A stretch of 64,000 bases of DNA. Origin: an uncultured Shewanella sp. (GTDB lineage: Bacteria > Pseudomonadota > Gammaproteobacteria > Enterobacterales > Shewanellaceae). Below the pieces are notes generated by a model. It was given only the letters and a program-made list of their open reading frames with translations, was not told where the DNA came from and made no database searches. The position numbers and the translations under genes are program-made. The stretch covers positions 1 to 64,000 of the forward strand of contig NZ_CANLKR010000026.1 of NCBI RefSeq assembly GCF_947491715.1, in the 5' to 3' direction. This document shows positions 55,335 through 64,000 of this stretch, in pieces. How positions within the stretch are numbered: the first letter of the stretch is position 1; every line of letters begins with the position of its first letter.

Positions 55335-56276
55335 ATGTCTGAAGAAAAATCACCCAAGCACATCACTCGAATCAATAAGTTGCGTAAACGTTTACGTCGT
55401 GAAGTGGGCAATGCTATCGCCGATTACACTATGATTGAAGAGGGAGATACGGTTATGTGCTGCCTGTCTGGCGGAAAAGACAGTTATGCGATGCTAGACA
55501 TCCTACTGAATTTGCAAAAGCGGGCCCCAATTACATTCAATATTGTGGCAGTCAATTTAGATCAAAAGCAACCAGGTTTTCCTGAAGAGGTATTACCTCG
55601 CTATCTAGATGCATTAGGTGTGCCTTATCATATTTTAGAAAAAGACACTTATTCTATCGTCATGGATAAAGTACCAGAAGGTAAAACAACCTGCTCATTA
55701 TGCTCACGTTTACGCCGTGGAACCTTATATGGGTTTGCTCAAAAAATTGGCGCCACAAAGATTGCCCTTGGGCATCATCGAGATGACATTATTGAAACCT
55801 TGTTTTTAAATATGTTTTTTGGTGGAAAGATGAAAGCCATGCCACCTAAGTTATTGTCTGACGATAAAGCCAATATGGTGATCCGCCCCTTAGCATATTG
55901 CCGTGAAAAAGACATCGCAGAATATGCCGAATTAAGTGAATTCCCCATCATTCCCTGTAATTTATGCGGCTCACAAGAAAACCTTAAACGAGCAGCCGTT
56001 AAGGATATGCTTAAACAATGGGATAAAGATCATCCCGGCAGAATTGAAACCATATTCACTGCCATGCAAAATACCGCACCTTCTCAAGGTGTTGATAGAG
56101 AACAGTTTGATTTCCTAGCACTCAAACGAGATGATAGCATTGTCGCTTCTGGTGATGTTGCTGAAGCTTCGCTTCCTGCTTTTGATTTTCTTGACGTATC
56201 CAACAGCGGCCACATTAATCTTGATAAACATGCTGGCGAACGAATTGATACTGTTAACACTTACACACCTAAATAA
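55335..56276 (+). CDS. ttcA: tRNA 2-thiocytidine(32) synthetase TtcA
   Basis: A 313-residue enzyme that thiolates cytidine 32 of certain tRNAs, using ATP and a 4Fe-4S cluster. The PP-loop is [14 protein letters not shown], the conserved cysteine pair is [10 protein letters not shown], and a third cluster residue is in [15 protein letters not shown]. Length agrees with E. coli TtcA (311). The last 45 residues (after REQFDFLAL) are variable. Standing near fnr/uspE is the usual order in this group. Confidence 0.96.
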   Translation: MSEEKSPKHITRINKLRKRLRREVGNAIADYTMIEEGDTVMCCLSGGKDSYAMLDILLNLQKRAPITFNIVAVNLDQKQPGFPEEVLPRYLDALGVPYHILEKDTYSIVMDKVPEGKTTCSLCSRLRRGTLYGFAQKIGATKIALGHHRDDIIETLFLNMFFGGKMKAMPPKLLSDDKANMVIRPLAYCREKDIAEYAELSEFPIIPCNLCGSQENLKRAAVKDMLKQWDKDHPGRIETIFTAMQNTAPSQGVDREQFDFLALKRDDSIVASGDVAEASLPAFDFLDVSNSGHINLDKHAGERIDTVNTYTPK

Positions 56277-56300
56277 CGATAGCGCTCAAACAGCATTATC

Positions 56301-56331
56301 AACAGAACTTAACATCTTTTTAAGTTCTGTT
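56301..56331 (+). terminator. Hairpin after ttcA
   Basis: AACAGAACTTAA and TTAAGTTCTGTT are perfect 12-bp arms 25 bases after the ttcA stop; no T-run follows. Confidence 0.5.
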
Positions 56332-56447
56332 AGGGGTCAAAAATAAACCTGTTGTCCCATGCTTAGCTGCTTATATATATTTTAAGTAAAAATTAGAATG
56401 TAGGTAGCGATTTTATGTGTGGCACGAGCCATAGCCAAAAGAAAGTA

Positions 56448-57536
56448 TTAGCTATCGTAAAAATAAGCCCAAAATTTAGCATTAAACTCTTCTGATTTAG
56501 CCATTCTGTTGAAGTAATTATTGTAAAGCATCCACATATCTTTCTTCTTTACTTTAAATAAACCACTTTGATAATGATTAAACAGATGCTCTAATGCGTT
56601 GGGTGAAAGATCATCGATAAAGCGAGCTAACGCCTGTTCAATCTGCACTTTCAATTGCTCGTTATTTATCGCTTGAAGGGAAGAGGTGTAACCCGCACTC
56701 TGCAAATAACCTATTTTGTTTTCCGTTAACGGTGGGAACGAGAGAACCTGATTTTCTGAAATGAAAGACGCTCCTATCTCTTCCTTATTAAGCTGTATCG
56801 CATCGCTATGTGTTACATGGGCTTCTTGATGCCTCTCATTTTCTTGAAAAACAAATTCAGATGTTTGCACTTGGCTTTTAAAAGGATCAGGACTGATCTC
56901 ATCAAAATTAAGAGAAATATCTTCTTTACTCTTGTTTGAAACAGTATGTTTATTAGGTTTAATAAAAGGATCGACTTGCACTTGATGATCGACATCATTT
57001 GCCGGTTCATTTACCCCCTCCTCTTGCTGCTGTTCATTGCCTATTGAACCTGATACATTATCCTCATCATCAAGTTGCATAAAGGGATCACTGTAAGATT
57101 GGAGATCAGAGCGATCGATTACAGGCCTATCTCTAACATCAAGTTTATGTTTAAATGGATCCTCAACTTTGCCATTTAAGGGCTTTTCTAGAGGTTTTGC
57201 TTCACTGAGTTGAGGATCAAAGCAAGAAACTAATAAGCGATAACCCCCAATATCCAACAGATCACCATCTCTGATCAATGCTTCATTTTGATAACCAACA
57301 GGGTTTTCCGCTCCATTAATGACCACACCAGACTGGCTAATATCCTCCAAGATATACTCACTGTTTTCTTTCCGAACTAAAGCATGAACAGATGAAATGG
57401 TTTCGGTTTCATCGGGTAACATAAAGCTATTGCTCGCCCCTCGACCGATACTCCCTCCTTCTTCTGGTAAAAGAAAACTCATACAACCTAAAGCTTCAGT
57501 ATCTGGTGCGACAATGACATGAAAAGAGATCGCCAT
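56448..57536 (-). CDS. FHA-domain protein resembling type VI secretion accessory proteins
   Basis: A 362-residue protein with an N-terminal forkhead-associated domain (GSIGRGASNSFMLPD, ISSVHALVRKEN, SGVVINGAE), which binds phosphothreonine peptides. A long acidic, low-complexity linker (about residues 120-270) follows. The C-terminal helical part (LEHLFNHYQSGLFKVKKKDM, NNYFNRMAKSEEFNAKFWAY) recalls the ImpI/VasC/TagH domain of type VI secretion loci. No other secretion gene is adjacent, so it is an orphan here. AAAGGGAG precedes the ATG. Confidence 0.78.
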   Translation of the reverse strand: MAISFHVIVAPDTEALGCMSFLLPEEGGSIGRGASNSFMLPDETETISSVHALVRKENSEYILEDISQSGVVINGAENPVGYQNEALIRDGDLLDIGGYRLLVSCFDPQLSEAKPLEKPLNGKVEDPFKHKLDVRDRPVIDRSDLQSYSDPFMQLDDEDNVSGSIGNEQQQEEGVNEPANDVDHQVQVDPFIKPNKHTVSNKSKEDISLNFDEISPDPFKSQVQTSEFVFQENERHQEAHVTHSDAIQLNKEEIGASFISENQVLSFPPLTENKIGYLQSAGYTSSLQAINNEQLKVQIEQALARFIDDLSPNALEHLFNHYQSGLFKVKKKDMWMLYNNYFNRMAKSEEFNAKFWAYFYDS

Positions 57537-57874
57537 AACTACTCCCTTTTAATTTCCAACCCAATTCCACAAATTCAATGACACTTATTTGAGTATAAAC
57601 CAACAATTCAGCTAACACCCAAAAGAACTAGGAATAAAATTAAACATTATGACTTTCACCCCCCTTTAAGGATGGTAGAAAACCGATTAAGTCCTCCACT
57701 CTATTAGAATTAAGCTCAAAGTGATTAGTACATAGGTTTAATGCGTTTAGTTTTTTATCCATAACGATAAAATAGGTTAACATTGTCACAGTTTGACTAA
57801 AAACCCAAAAGCACTGTATTTAAATACAGTGCTTTTTATATTAAAGAACATAACCACTATTTGAAACGTATCAT
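57537..57874. other. Intergenic region between the FHA gene and the next minus-strand gene
   Basis: 340 bases with no gene; contains a strong hairpin near 57807-57836 and the presumed promoter of the FHA gene. GTTAACATTGTCAC at 57776-57789 only partly resembles a matS site. Confidence 0.4.
57807..57836. terminator. Strong bidirectional terminator
   Basis: AAAAGCACTGTATTT and AAATACAGTGCTTTT are perfect 15-bp arms with essentially no loop, and T-runs on both strands. It ends the minus-strand 193-aa gene. Confidence 0.75.
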
Positions 57875-58456
57875 CTATGCCTTAAGCGCTTCAGCAATAC
57901 CATTTCCACCTCTAGCTATATTTAATGCCATTTTATAGTAATAAGAAAAACGTTCTTCTTTATGTTCACCCTCAGGCAATATCGCACACAAATTAACGGC
58001 TCCTGCTATCGCTTTTGCATAAAGGTACAATGGAGGCTCAGTGCTTGGCTCTCCCTTTGGAGTGATGCTTCCCCCTGACCAAAAAACGGCTTGTGCTATC
58101 CAACCTGGTGCCGCCTCCAACCCCACCTTTTTTATCATTAATTCTGCATGACGACGATGATGTTCATCTGGATTTTCAACCCACAACTTAGCCGATAAAA
58201 TAGCATGGTGTTCATCATGATCCCAATCATCTCGAGAGGAGAGACATTGGTAACCCCACCAAATAGCTTCCCTTAACGGCAATGCATGAGCAAAAAACAT
58301 CGTCAATTCTATATCCCATTTACGCTCTCTCATTTGTTCGATAAAATCGATAATAGAATGATGAGATTCTGCTAAAGCAATGATTTCTTTATCTGGGTCA
58401 AATAACGCTAAAACATCTGAAGCATTTGTATAAGGGATTTTAATGTAATTATTCAT
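57875..58456 (-). CDS. Conserved-looking cytoplasmic protein, unknown family (193 aa)
   Basis: No signal peptide or membrane segment. The sequence is helical and Trp-rich (HALPLREAIWWGYQCL, PGWIAQAVFWSGGSITPKG) with a central acidic-His region (RDDWDHDEHHAILSAKLW) that might bind metal. The Ala-rich C-terminus includes AKAIAGAVNLCAILP. I recall similar Trp-rich proteins near FHA/type VI secretion genes but cannot name a family. The FHA gene lies 340 bases away beyond a terminator, so it is not in the same transcript. Confidence 0.65.
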   Translation of the reverse strand: MNNYIKIPYTNASDVLALFDPDKEIIALAESHHSIIDFIEQMRERKWDIELTMFFAHALPLREAIWWGYQCLSSRDDWDHDEHHAILSAKLWVENPDEHHRRHAELMIKKVGLEAAPGWIAQAVFWSGGSITPKGEPSTEPPLYLYAKAIAGAVNLCAILPEGEHKEERFSYYYKMALNIARGGNGIAEALKA

Positions 58457-58701
58457 TAAGAGGGAACATTCTTTAAAAGGTCTAATGATATAAGAATAGA
58501 CAATATATGCTTATTCAGCTGAATTGATTTAGCATCCGCTTGTAAGGCACTTTTCAATAAAAAACGATTGTTTTATAGTGAGTATCTCTGCAATGACTGG
58601 TCAACACCAGCTTGATGCGATGTCACTTTATCATTTAACCACTGACATCGCTTAGCTCTTCCTTTGCATAAAGCCTAATCGCGCATCCCTAGCCCACTAG
58701 C

Positions 58702-59262
58702 TCAAGACGTTTGAAAAGGTAAATCAACCTCAGTACAATCTGAAGGTAACATTTCAAAACTGTTTAATGTCATTGCGACATAAGCGTAATAACCAAAAAT
58801 ACCCACAAGTTCCACTAATACGGATTCTCCAAAATGGGCTGATGCTTCTTGATACAATACCTTATCAATCCTTCTCGTCTGATATAGGGATTGACCCAAC
58901 TGATAAATCAGCCGCTCTTCATCGGCATCAAAACAAGGCTCTTTCCCCACTCTAATATCTTCAATGACTTGCGAATCAACCCCTTCAGATAGTGCAATAG
59001 GGGCATGAATAATCCATTCGGATTGGGATTGCCACCAAGCCGCTGTGACCAAAATAGCTAACTCTGACAACTTGTTAGGTAGCTGAGTATGATATCGACA
59101 AAATGCCCCAAGTTTTTGGCTATGCTGCGCTAATTCAGGACTATGAAGCCAAGCAAGAAATGGCCCATTGAGATCGCCTCTTGCATTTTTAATTTCCTGC
59201 AAAATAGTCGATTGTTCTTCACTCAGGTTGCTTTCCTCAAATAAACTTAGTCGAGACTTCAT
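58702..59262 (-). CDS. Carboxymuconolactone decarboxylase/AhpD-fold protein
   Basis: A 186-residue helical protein of the CMD family: NGPFLAWLHSPELAQHSQKLG, RYHTQLPNKLSELAIL, WWQSQSEWIIHAPIAL. The AhpD-type CxxC redox pair is absent, so it is more like the gamma-carboxymuconolactone decarboxylase branch, of unknown substrate. The ATG at 59262 follows GAGGAATGCA; the upstream ATG at 59274 is also possible. The aminotransferase gene ends about 60 bases upstream, so the two probably form an operon. Confidence 0.82.
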   Translation of the reverse strand: MKSRLSLFEESNLSEEQSTILQEIKNARGDLNGPFLAWLHSPELAQHSQKLGAFCRYHTQLPNKLSELAILVTAAWWQSQSEWIIHAPIALSEGVDSQVIEDIRVGKEPCFDADEERLIYQLGQSLYQTRRIDKVLYQEASAHFGESVLVELVGIFGYYAYVAMTLNSFEMLPSDCTEVDLPFQTS

Positions 59263-59324
59263 TGCATTCCTCATATCATTCTATAAGTGTTTATTATTCT
59301 CGGTTTCAACACATTGAATAAACT

Positions 59325-60650
59325 CTACTCTTTAAGCACTTGAAATAAAGTGTCTTTAAGTACTTGTGATATCTCTTCAATATGCTGCTCTTCTATGATA
59401 AAAGGCGGGGCTAATAAAATATGGTCCCCCACTCTCCCATCAACCGTTCCTCCCATGGGGTAGCACATTAACCCATTTTGCATTGCTACCTGTTTGATAC
59501 GAGCATGAACTTTTAATTGAGGATCAAAAGGTAATTTTAGTTCTTTATTGGCCACCAGCTCGATCCCAACAAAAAGACCCCGTCCTCGTATATCCCCCAC
59601 ATAGGGATGTTCTGCAAATGTTTGCAACAATACCTGATGTAAACTGTGACCTCGCTGACGAACTTGGGTTAATAAATGGCGCTCCTCAATGGTTTTTTGC
59701 ACTGCTAATGCACCTGCACAAGCCATAGCATGACCAATATAAGTGTGCCCATGTTGAAAAAAACCACTTCCTTGCTTGATGGATTGATAAATAGCATCAC
59801 TAACGAGTGTTGCGCCAATGGGTTGATATCCCGCTCCTAGTCCTTTTGCAATGCATAATAGATCGGGAGTAATGCCCTCATGCTCTGCAGCAAATAACGC
59901 GCCTGTTCGACCCATACCACACATGACTTCATCCAGAATAAGCAAAATACCATATCGATCACAAATCTCTCTCACACCTTGAAAATAATGCTCTACTGCT
60001 GGCACCGCGCCCATTGTTGCACCCACAATAGGTTCAGCAATAAAGGCCATCACTTGATCACCACCTACCTCAATAATTTTTTGCTCCAATTCATTCAGTA
60101 ACCGTTGACAGTATTGAGCAGTATTTTCACTTTCTTCCTGAAAACGATAAGCATGACAAGGACTCACGTGATGAGTCTCAATCAGTAAAGGGGAAAAAGA
60201 AGCTCTACGCCAAGCATTTCCACCCGCGGCTAAAGCACCCAATGTATTACCATGATAACTTTGCTGGCGCGCAATAATATGACGACGTTGAGGAGAACCC
60301 ATTTCAATAAAATACTGACGAGCAAGTTTTAATGCAGCCTCGACGGCTTCAGACCCCCCAGAAACGAAATACACATAATCGAGACCAGCAGGTGCTCTTT
60401 CTGTTAAAAAATCAGCCAATTCCTCCATAGGTTCTGTCGTAAAAAAACCACTGTGAGCATAACAAAGTTTATCCGCTTGAGATTTCAATGCAGTAATGAC
60501 ACTAAGATCCGAATGCCCTAGACAAGAAACAGCCGCTCCACCACAGGCATCCAAATAGTACTTACCATCACTATCGATAAGATAAACGCCATCTCCTTTT
60601 ACCGCCGTTGGATATTGAGAACGCAAATTTCGATGAAATACATGACTCAT
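59325..60650 (-). CDS. Class III (omega) aminotransferase
   Basis: A 441-residue PLP-dependent aminotransferase. Features are DACGGAAVSCLGHSDL, the glycine turn YFVSGGSEAVEAALKLAR, RQQSYHGNTLGAL, the cofactor Asp in LLILDEVMCGMGRTG and the Schiff-base Lys in LLCIAKGLGAGYQPIGA. The amino donor is not evident; beta-alanine, GABA, taurine and similar omega-amines are possible. AAAGGGG lies just before the ATG at 60650; an in-frame GTG at 60659 would overlap that site. It heads an apparent operon with the CMD-fold gene. Confidence 0.9.
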   Translation of the reverse strand: MSHVFHRNLRSQYPTAVKGDGVYLIDSDGKYYLDACGGAAVSCLGHSDLSVITALKSQADKLCYAHSGFFTTEPMEELADFLTERAPAGLDYVYFVSGGSEAVEAALKLARQYFIEMGSPQRRHIIARQQSYHGNTLGALAAGGNAWRRASFSPLLIETHHVSPCHAYRFQEESENTAQYCQRLLNELEQKIIEVGGDQVMAFIAEPIVGATMGAVPAVEHYFQGVREICDRYGILLILDEVMCGMGRTGALFAAEHEGITPDLLCIAKGLGAGYQPIGATLVSDAIYQSIKQGSGFFQHGHTYIGHAMACAGALAVQKTIEERHLLTQVRQRGHSLHQVLLQTFAEHPYVGDIRGRGLFVGIELVANKELKLPFDPQLKVHARIKQVAMQNGLMCYPMGGTVDGRVGDHILLAPPFIIEEQHIEEISQVLKDTLFQVLKE

Positions 60651-61018
60651 AATCGACACCCCTTTCCCTTTGTGTTAAACAAGCTTATAAGAATAAAAAT
60701 GTACACGAGTGAATGAATTTGAAAATAAAGACTAATACATTAATATTCAATTCATTTTGCAAAACCCAAAACAGCCTATGTATTCTTAGCCTTAAAAAAA
60801 CACAAAACTCCCCATAAAAATACATGCCACCAACTAAAAGGCACATTTTAGTACAAAGTGTATAACGATTAAGCTACTGCCGTTTTGGCACTCAATACCT
60901 ATCAGCCCCTATTTCTTGAAGCTCATTGCTAAAATGTTTTCTATACTCATATAAATCAAATATTGTGTAGTTCAACTCACTCATCTTCACTCTATTAGCC
61001 ATTAATAAGGATATATTC
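60651..61018. other. Divergent intergenic region
   Basis: About 370 AT-rich bases between the minus-strand aminotransferase and the plus-strand sulfatase. No gene; no operator recognised. Confidence 0.4.
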
Positions 61019-62572
61019 ATGGTGATGAAACGTTCCAACTTTAACCGATGGTGTGTATTCCCTCTCTTAATTCTATTCGGATTTGCTTCAACATCTTTAT
61101 TTGCAGCAGAAAAACCGAATATTTTAGTTATTTGGGGTGATGACATAGGCCAAACAAATGTCAGTGCATACAGTTTTGGCCTAATGGGATATAAAACGCC
61201 AAACATAGACAGTATTGCTAAAGATGGCATGATGTTTACTGATTATTATGCAGAGCAATCTTGCACAGCAGGCCGCTCCACTTTCATAACAGGGCAAACG
61301 GTTTTACGCACAGGGTTAAGCAAGGTTGGCTTACCCGGTGCCGATATTGGCTTACAAGCAAAAGATGCCACCATTGCCGAAGTCCTTAAACCTTTAGGGT
61401 ATACAACGGGGCAGTTCGGTAAAAATCATTTAGGTGATAAAGATGAATTCCTCCCCACTAATCATGGTTTTGATGAATTTTTCGGTAACTTATATCACTT
61501 GAATGCAGAAGAAGAACCTGAAAATATCGATTACCCTAAAGATCCAGAATTTAGAAAAAAGTTTGGCCCACGAGGGGTCATAAAATCCTCAGCGAATGGG
61601 GATATAGTTGATACTGGCCCCTTAACCAAAAAGCGCATGGAAACTATTGATGATGAAACCGTTTCTGCCGCGATCACTTTTATGGAGAAAAGTGTTAAAG
61701 CCAATAAGCCATTCTTTATCTGGTGGAATGCAACACGAATGCACTTTAGAACGCATATTAAACCTGAACATCAAGGTATGTCTGGGATCAGCAATTATGC
61801 TGATGGCATGATTGAGCACGACAACCATGTGGGTCAGTTATTGGATAAAGTGGATCAACTTGGCATAGAAGATAACACCATAGTATTCTATTCCACCGAT
61901 AATGGTCCCCACATGAATACTTGGCCGGATGCGGCCACAACACCTTTTAGAAGCGAGAAAAACACCAACTGGGAAGGTGCATTTCGCGTTCCTGCAATGG
62001 TTAAGTGGCCAGGAAAAATCAAAGCAGGTCAAATTTCTAATGAAATCATGCACCATATGGACTGGTTACCCACCTTTGCCGCAATTGCGGGTAACGATAA
62101 GATAAAAGATGAGCTGCTTAAAGGCTATAAAGCGAATGGGAAAACCTTTAAAAATCATTTAGACGGTTATAACTTCTTACCTTACCTTACCGGAAAAGAA
62201 GACAAAGGACGCCGAAACGAAGTCTTTTACTTCACAGATGACGGAGACTTATCCGCATTACGCTACAACAATTGGAAAGCCGTGTTTATGGAACAAAGGA
62301 TCACCGGAACATTACAAATTTGGGCTGAGCCCTTTGTCACATTACGTGTACCGAAACTCTTTAACTTACGCATGGATCCCTATGAAGTGGCTGATAAAAC
62401 ATCAAACACTTACTATGACTGGCTCATTGATCGCGCCTATATGTTTGTTCCTGCACAGGCTTACGTAGCGAATTTCCTAAAAACCTTTAAAGAGTTCCCT
62501 CCCAGCCAAAAAGCCGCAAGTTTTAATTTAGAGCAAGTAATGAAGATGCTGGAAGAGCCTGCTCAAAACTAA
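61019..62572 (+). CDS. Secreted type I sulfatase (arylsulfatase family)
   Basis: An exported 517-residue sulfatase. The signal peptide ends near TSLFAAE. The metal-binding start is ILVIWGDDIGQTNVSAY, and the formylglycine motif is Cys82 in SCTAGRSTFITGQ (C-x-A-x-R). Further active-site parts are GQFGKNHLGDKDEF and FYSTDNGPHMNTWPDAATTP. Cys82 must be oxidised to formylglycine by a maturase not encoded in the window. It would remove sulfate esters, perhaps from algal or animal polysaccharide. GGAT precedes the ATG; a second ATG is two codons in. A multihaem cytochrome gene follows. Confidence 0.93.
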   Translation: MVMKRSNFNRWCVFPLLILFGFASTSLFAAEKPNILVIWGDDIGQTNVSAYSFGLMGYKTPNIDSIAKDGMMFTDYYAEQSCTAGRSTFITGQTVLRTGLSKVGLPGADIGLQAKDATIAEVLKPLGYTTGQFGKNHLGDKDEFLPTNHGFDEFFGNLYHLNAEEEPENIDYPKDPEFRKKFGPRGVIKSSANGDIVDTGPLTKKRMETIDDETVSAAITFMEKSVKANKPFFIWWNATRMHFRTHIKPEHQGMSGISNYADGMIEHDNHVGQLLDKVDQLGIEDNTIVFYSTDNGPHMNTWPDAATTPFRSEKNTNWEGAFRVPAMVKWPGKIKAGQISNEIMHHMDWLPTFAAIAGNDKIKDELLKGYKANGKTFKNHLDGYNFLPYLTGKEDKGRRNEVFYFTDDGDLSALRYNNWKAVFMEQRITGTLQIWAEPFVTLRVPKLFNLRMDPYEVADKTSNTYYDWLIDRAYMFVPAQAYVANFLKTFKEFPPSQKAASFNLEQVMKMLEEPAQN

Positions 62573-62594
62573 ACAATCAAGATACTGGTACATT

Positions 62595-62622
62595 AAGGGC
62601 CATCACAAAGGTGGCCTTTTTT
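62595..62622 (+). terminator. Terminator after the sulfatase gene
   Basis: AAGGGCCATC pairs with GGTGGCCTTT (one G-U step) and is followed by a T-run, 23 bases after the stop. Confidence 0.75.
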
Positions 62623-62701
62623 ACACCAATAAATCACTGGCTTTTTTTCAAAAAATAACGGATGTTAAAAAAGACACCTTCATTAACACTTTGATAACCA
62701 C

Positions 62702-64000
62702 ATGAACCTTAACAGCCAAATCGCATACTTATCAATCAAATTAATCAACCCAGTAGTCTTCATTTGTTGTTTGACTGTTTTATTTTCTCACTCGCTTGCT
62801 CAGGCGACGGAGACCATTGAGCGCTTGCATAGCCCGAAGCACAATATCGAAGCCAAAACTTGCATTCAATGCCATGAAAAACAAGTCACACAATGGCAGG
62901 CTTCTCATCACGCAAAATCAATGCAACAGGCTAATCAAAGTACTGTACTGGGTAACTTCAATCAATTCCTCTATGAAAACGCTGAGAGCTGGACGCTATT
63001 TAATCGTGATGATAAGGGCTTTTATATTGAAACAGGATTCACCAATCAAGCTGGCAAGCGATATCGCGTTCCTTTTGTTTTTGGTTTTTATCCCTTACAG
63101 CAATTATTAGTGGATATAGGAAGCGGACGCTTACAAGCATATACGATTGCCTGGGATGCACGTTCCAAACAACAAGGCGGGCAAAAATGGTATGATTTAT
63201 ATGACGATAGCCACCAAACTTCGAGTCCTTTTTACTGGAAAGGACAATTTAATAATTGGAATACTCGCTGCGCTCAATGTCATTCAACAGGATTAACACG
63301 TGGATATGATCTCAAAACGGATAGCTATGATACTCGTTGGCATCAACCTAACATCAGTTGTGAAGCTTGCCATGGTTCAGCAGCGCGGCACCTTACTTTA
63401 CAACAAGATAATCACTCTTCTCCCCATGACAAAGCACAACACGCCGGATTTACTCAACCTATTAAACCTTCCACTCTTTTTACATTACTTCCAGAAGAGA
63501 TGACAGCAAAATTAAGCGACACAATAACGTTAAAAAAACCAAAAGAAAAAACAACGCTATCAAGCACGCTCCCCCAAAACCAACCCAGTACATTAGATAA
63601 AGGCCAAGCAAGCCAATGCATTTTCTGCCATAGTCGAAGGCATCCTCTGGTTGAAGGTCACGGTACCGGAGAGATCCATCAAGAGATGCTCCCCCGCCTT
63701 GCACTGCCACGCTTATATTATCCAGATGGACAAATACAAGATGAAGTCTTTGTCTATGGCTCATACAGTCAAAGTAAAATGGCCGCAGCAGGGGTCGTAT
63801 GCAGCCATTGCCATGACTCCCATAGCAACAAACTTGTAAGTCAAGACAATAGCTTATGTACCCAATGTCATCGAGCCAGTCAATTCGACAATCCATCCCA
63901 TACCTTACACTTGTCAGCAACAATCACCCACACAACAAACCATACTAATGCACCTCAATGTGTTGACTGCCATATGCCGAGTCGCACCTATATGGGCGTT
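62702..64000 (+). CDS. Multihaem cytochrome c, 5' part (runs off the window)
   Basis: From ATG 62702 the frame stays open for 433 codons to the last base. A signal peptide (FICCLTVLFSHSLAQA) directs it to the periplasm. Seven c-type haem motifs are visible: CIQCH, CAQCH, CEACH, CIFCH, CSHCH, CTQCH and CVDCH. The layout, including FGFYPLQQLLVD, VAWDA-like IAWDARSKQQGG and CEACHGSAARH, resembles large cytochrome c554-like or TPR-containing multihaem proteins. The end and any TPR region are outside the window. It follows the sulfatase gene after a terminator. Electron partner unknown. Confidence 0.9.
   Translation, partial: MNLNSQIAYLSIKLINPVVFICCLTVLFSHSLAQATETIERLHSPKHNIEAKTCIQCHEKQVTQWQASHHAKSMQQANQSTVLGNFNQFLYENAESWTLFNRDDKGFYIETGFTNQAGKRYRVPFVFGFYPLQQLLVDIGSGRLQAYTIAWDARSKQQGGQKWYDLYDDSHQTSSPFYWKGQFNNWNTRCAQCHSTGLTRGYDLKTDSYDTRWHQPNISCEACHGSAARHLTLQQDNHSSPHDKAQHAGFTQPIKPSTLFTLLPEEMTAKLSDTITLKKPKEKTTLSSTLPQNQPSTLDKGQASQCIFCHSRRHPLVEGHGTGEIHQEMLPRLALPRLYYPDGQIQDEVFVYGSYSQSKMAAAGVVCSHCHDSHSNKLVSQDNSLCTQCHRASQFDNPSHTLHLSATITHTTNHTNAPQCVDCHMPSRTYMGV

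Overview
The window looks like chromosome from a low-GC, facultatively respiring marine gammaproteobacterium, somewhere in the Alteromonadales/Vibrionales range (Shewanella-, Psychromonas- or Vibrio-like). The best lineage evidence is the conserved block ccoNOQP - fixH - ccoI - ccoS - TauE/SafE-type membrane protein - fnr - uspE - ttcA. A Tus homologue, an H-NOX/kinase module, a GbpA-like chitin-active LPMO and a DUF2987 protein agree with it. I saw no rRNA, tRNA, CRISPR array or insertion sequence.

Layout. 0-4.1 kb: 3' end of a giant cadherin-like repeat adhesin with an embedded laminin-G-type domain. 4.3-12.3 kb: housekeeping genes (long-form acyl-CoA dehydrogenase, PBP4/DacB, YvcK-like factor, Bax-like glucosaminidase, DUF2987 protein, ModF-like double ABC ATPase). 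12.3-16.2 kb: a minus-strand cassette with a secreted animal-type haem peroxidase and a secreted partner of unknown family whose frame is broken by one in-frame TGA. A decayed copy of the partner's 3' end lies downstream of the peroxidase. 16.6-17.5 kb: a Tus homologue. 17.7-38.2 kb: a region dominated by secreted proteins: trypsin-like protease with a small secreted neighbour, phospholipase C-like protein, probable pore-forming toxin, GH18 chitinase, AA10 LPMO, DUF3103-like protein, two unknown secreted proteins and an M6 metalloprotease. A GGDEF protein, a ribbon-helix-helix protein and an aminoglycoside-phosphotransferase-fold kinase are interspersed. Two solitary tyrosine recombinases (22.7-23.8 and 39.8-41.1 kb) bracket much of this block.

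41.3-44.2 kb: two tandem H-NOX haem gas sensors followed four bases later by a hybrid histidine kinase, a nitric-oxide-sensing module. 44.2-54.2 kb: the cbb3 oxidase structural and assembly genes, with a perfect FNR box upstream of ccoN, then fnr and uspE. The arrangement lets oxygen limitation, through FNR, raise the high-affinity oxidase. 54.3-60.7 kb: mixed metabolic genes (orphan type II thioesterase, ttcA, an FHA protein resembling type VI secretion accessories, a carboxymuconolactone-decarboxylase-fold protein next to a class III aminotransferase). 61-64 kb: a secreted type I sulfatase, then the 5' part of a multihaem cytochrome c running off the window with seven CXXCH motifs already visible.

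The items I would look at first are the peroxidase/partner cassette with its in-frame stop and decayed duplicate, the 18-6-18 inverted repeat beside the first integrase, the pair of orphan terminators near 38.4-38.7 kb that share a loop sequence, the tandem H-NOX module, and the Tus homologue with Ter-like sequence next to it. All functional calls rest on motif reading and remembered family sequences; no database search was run.
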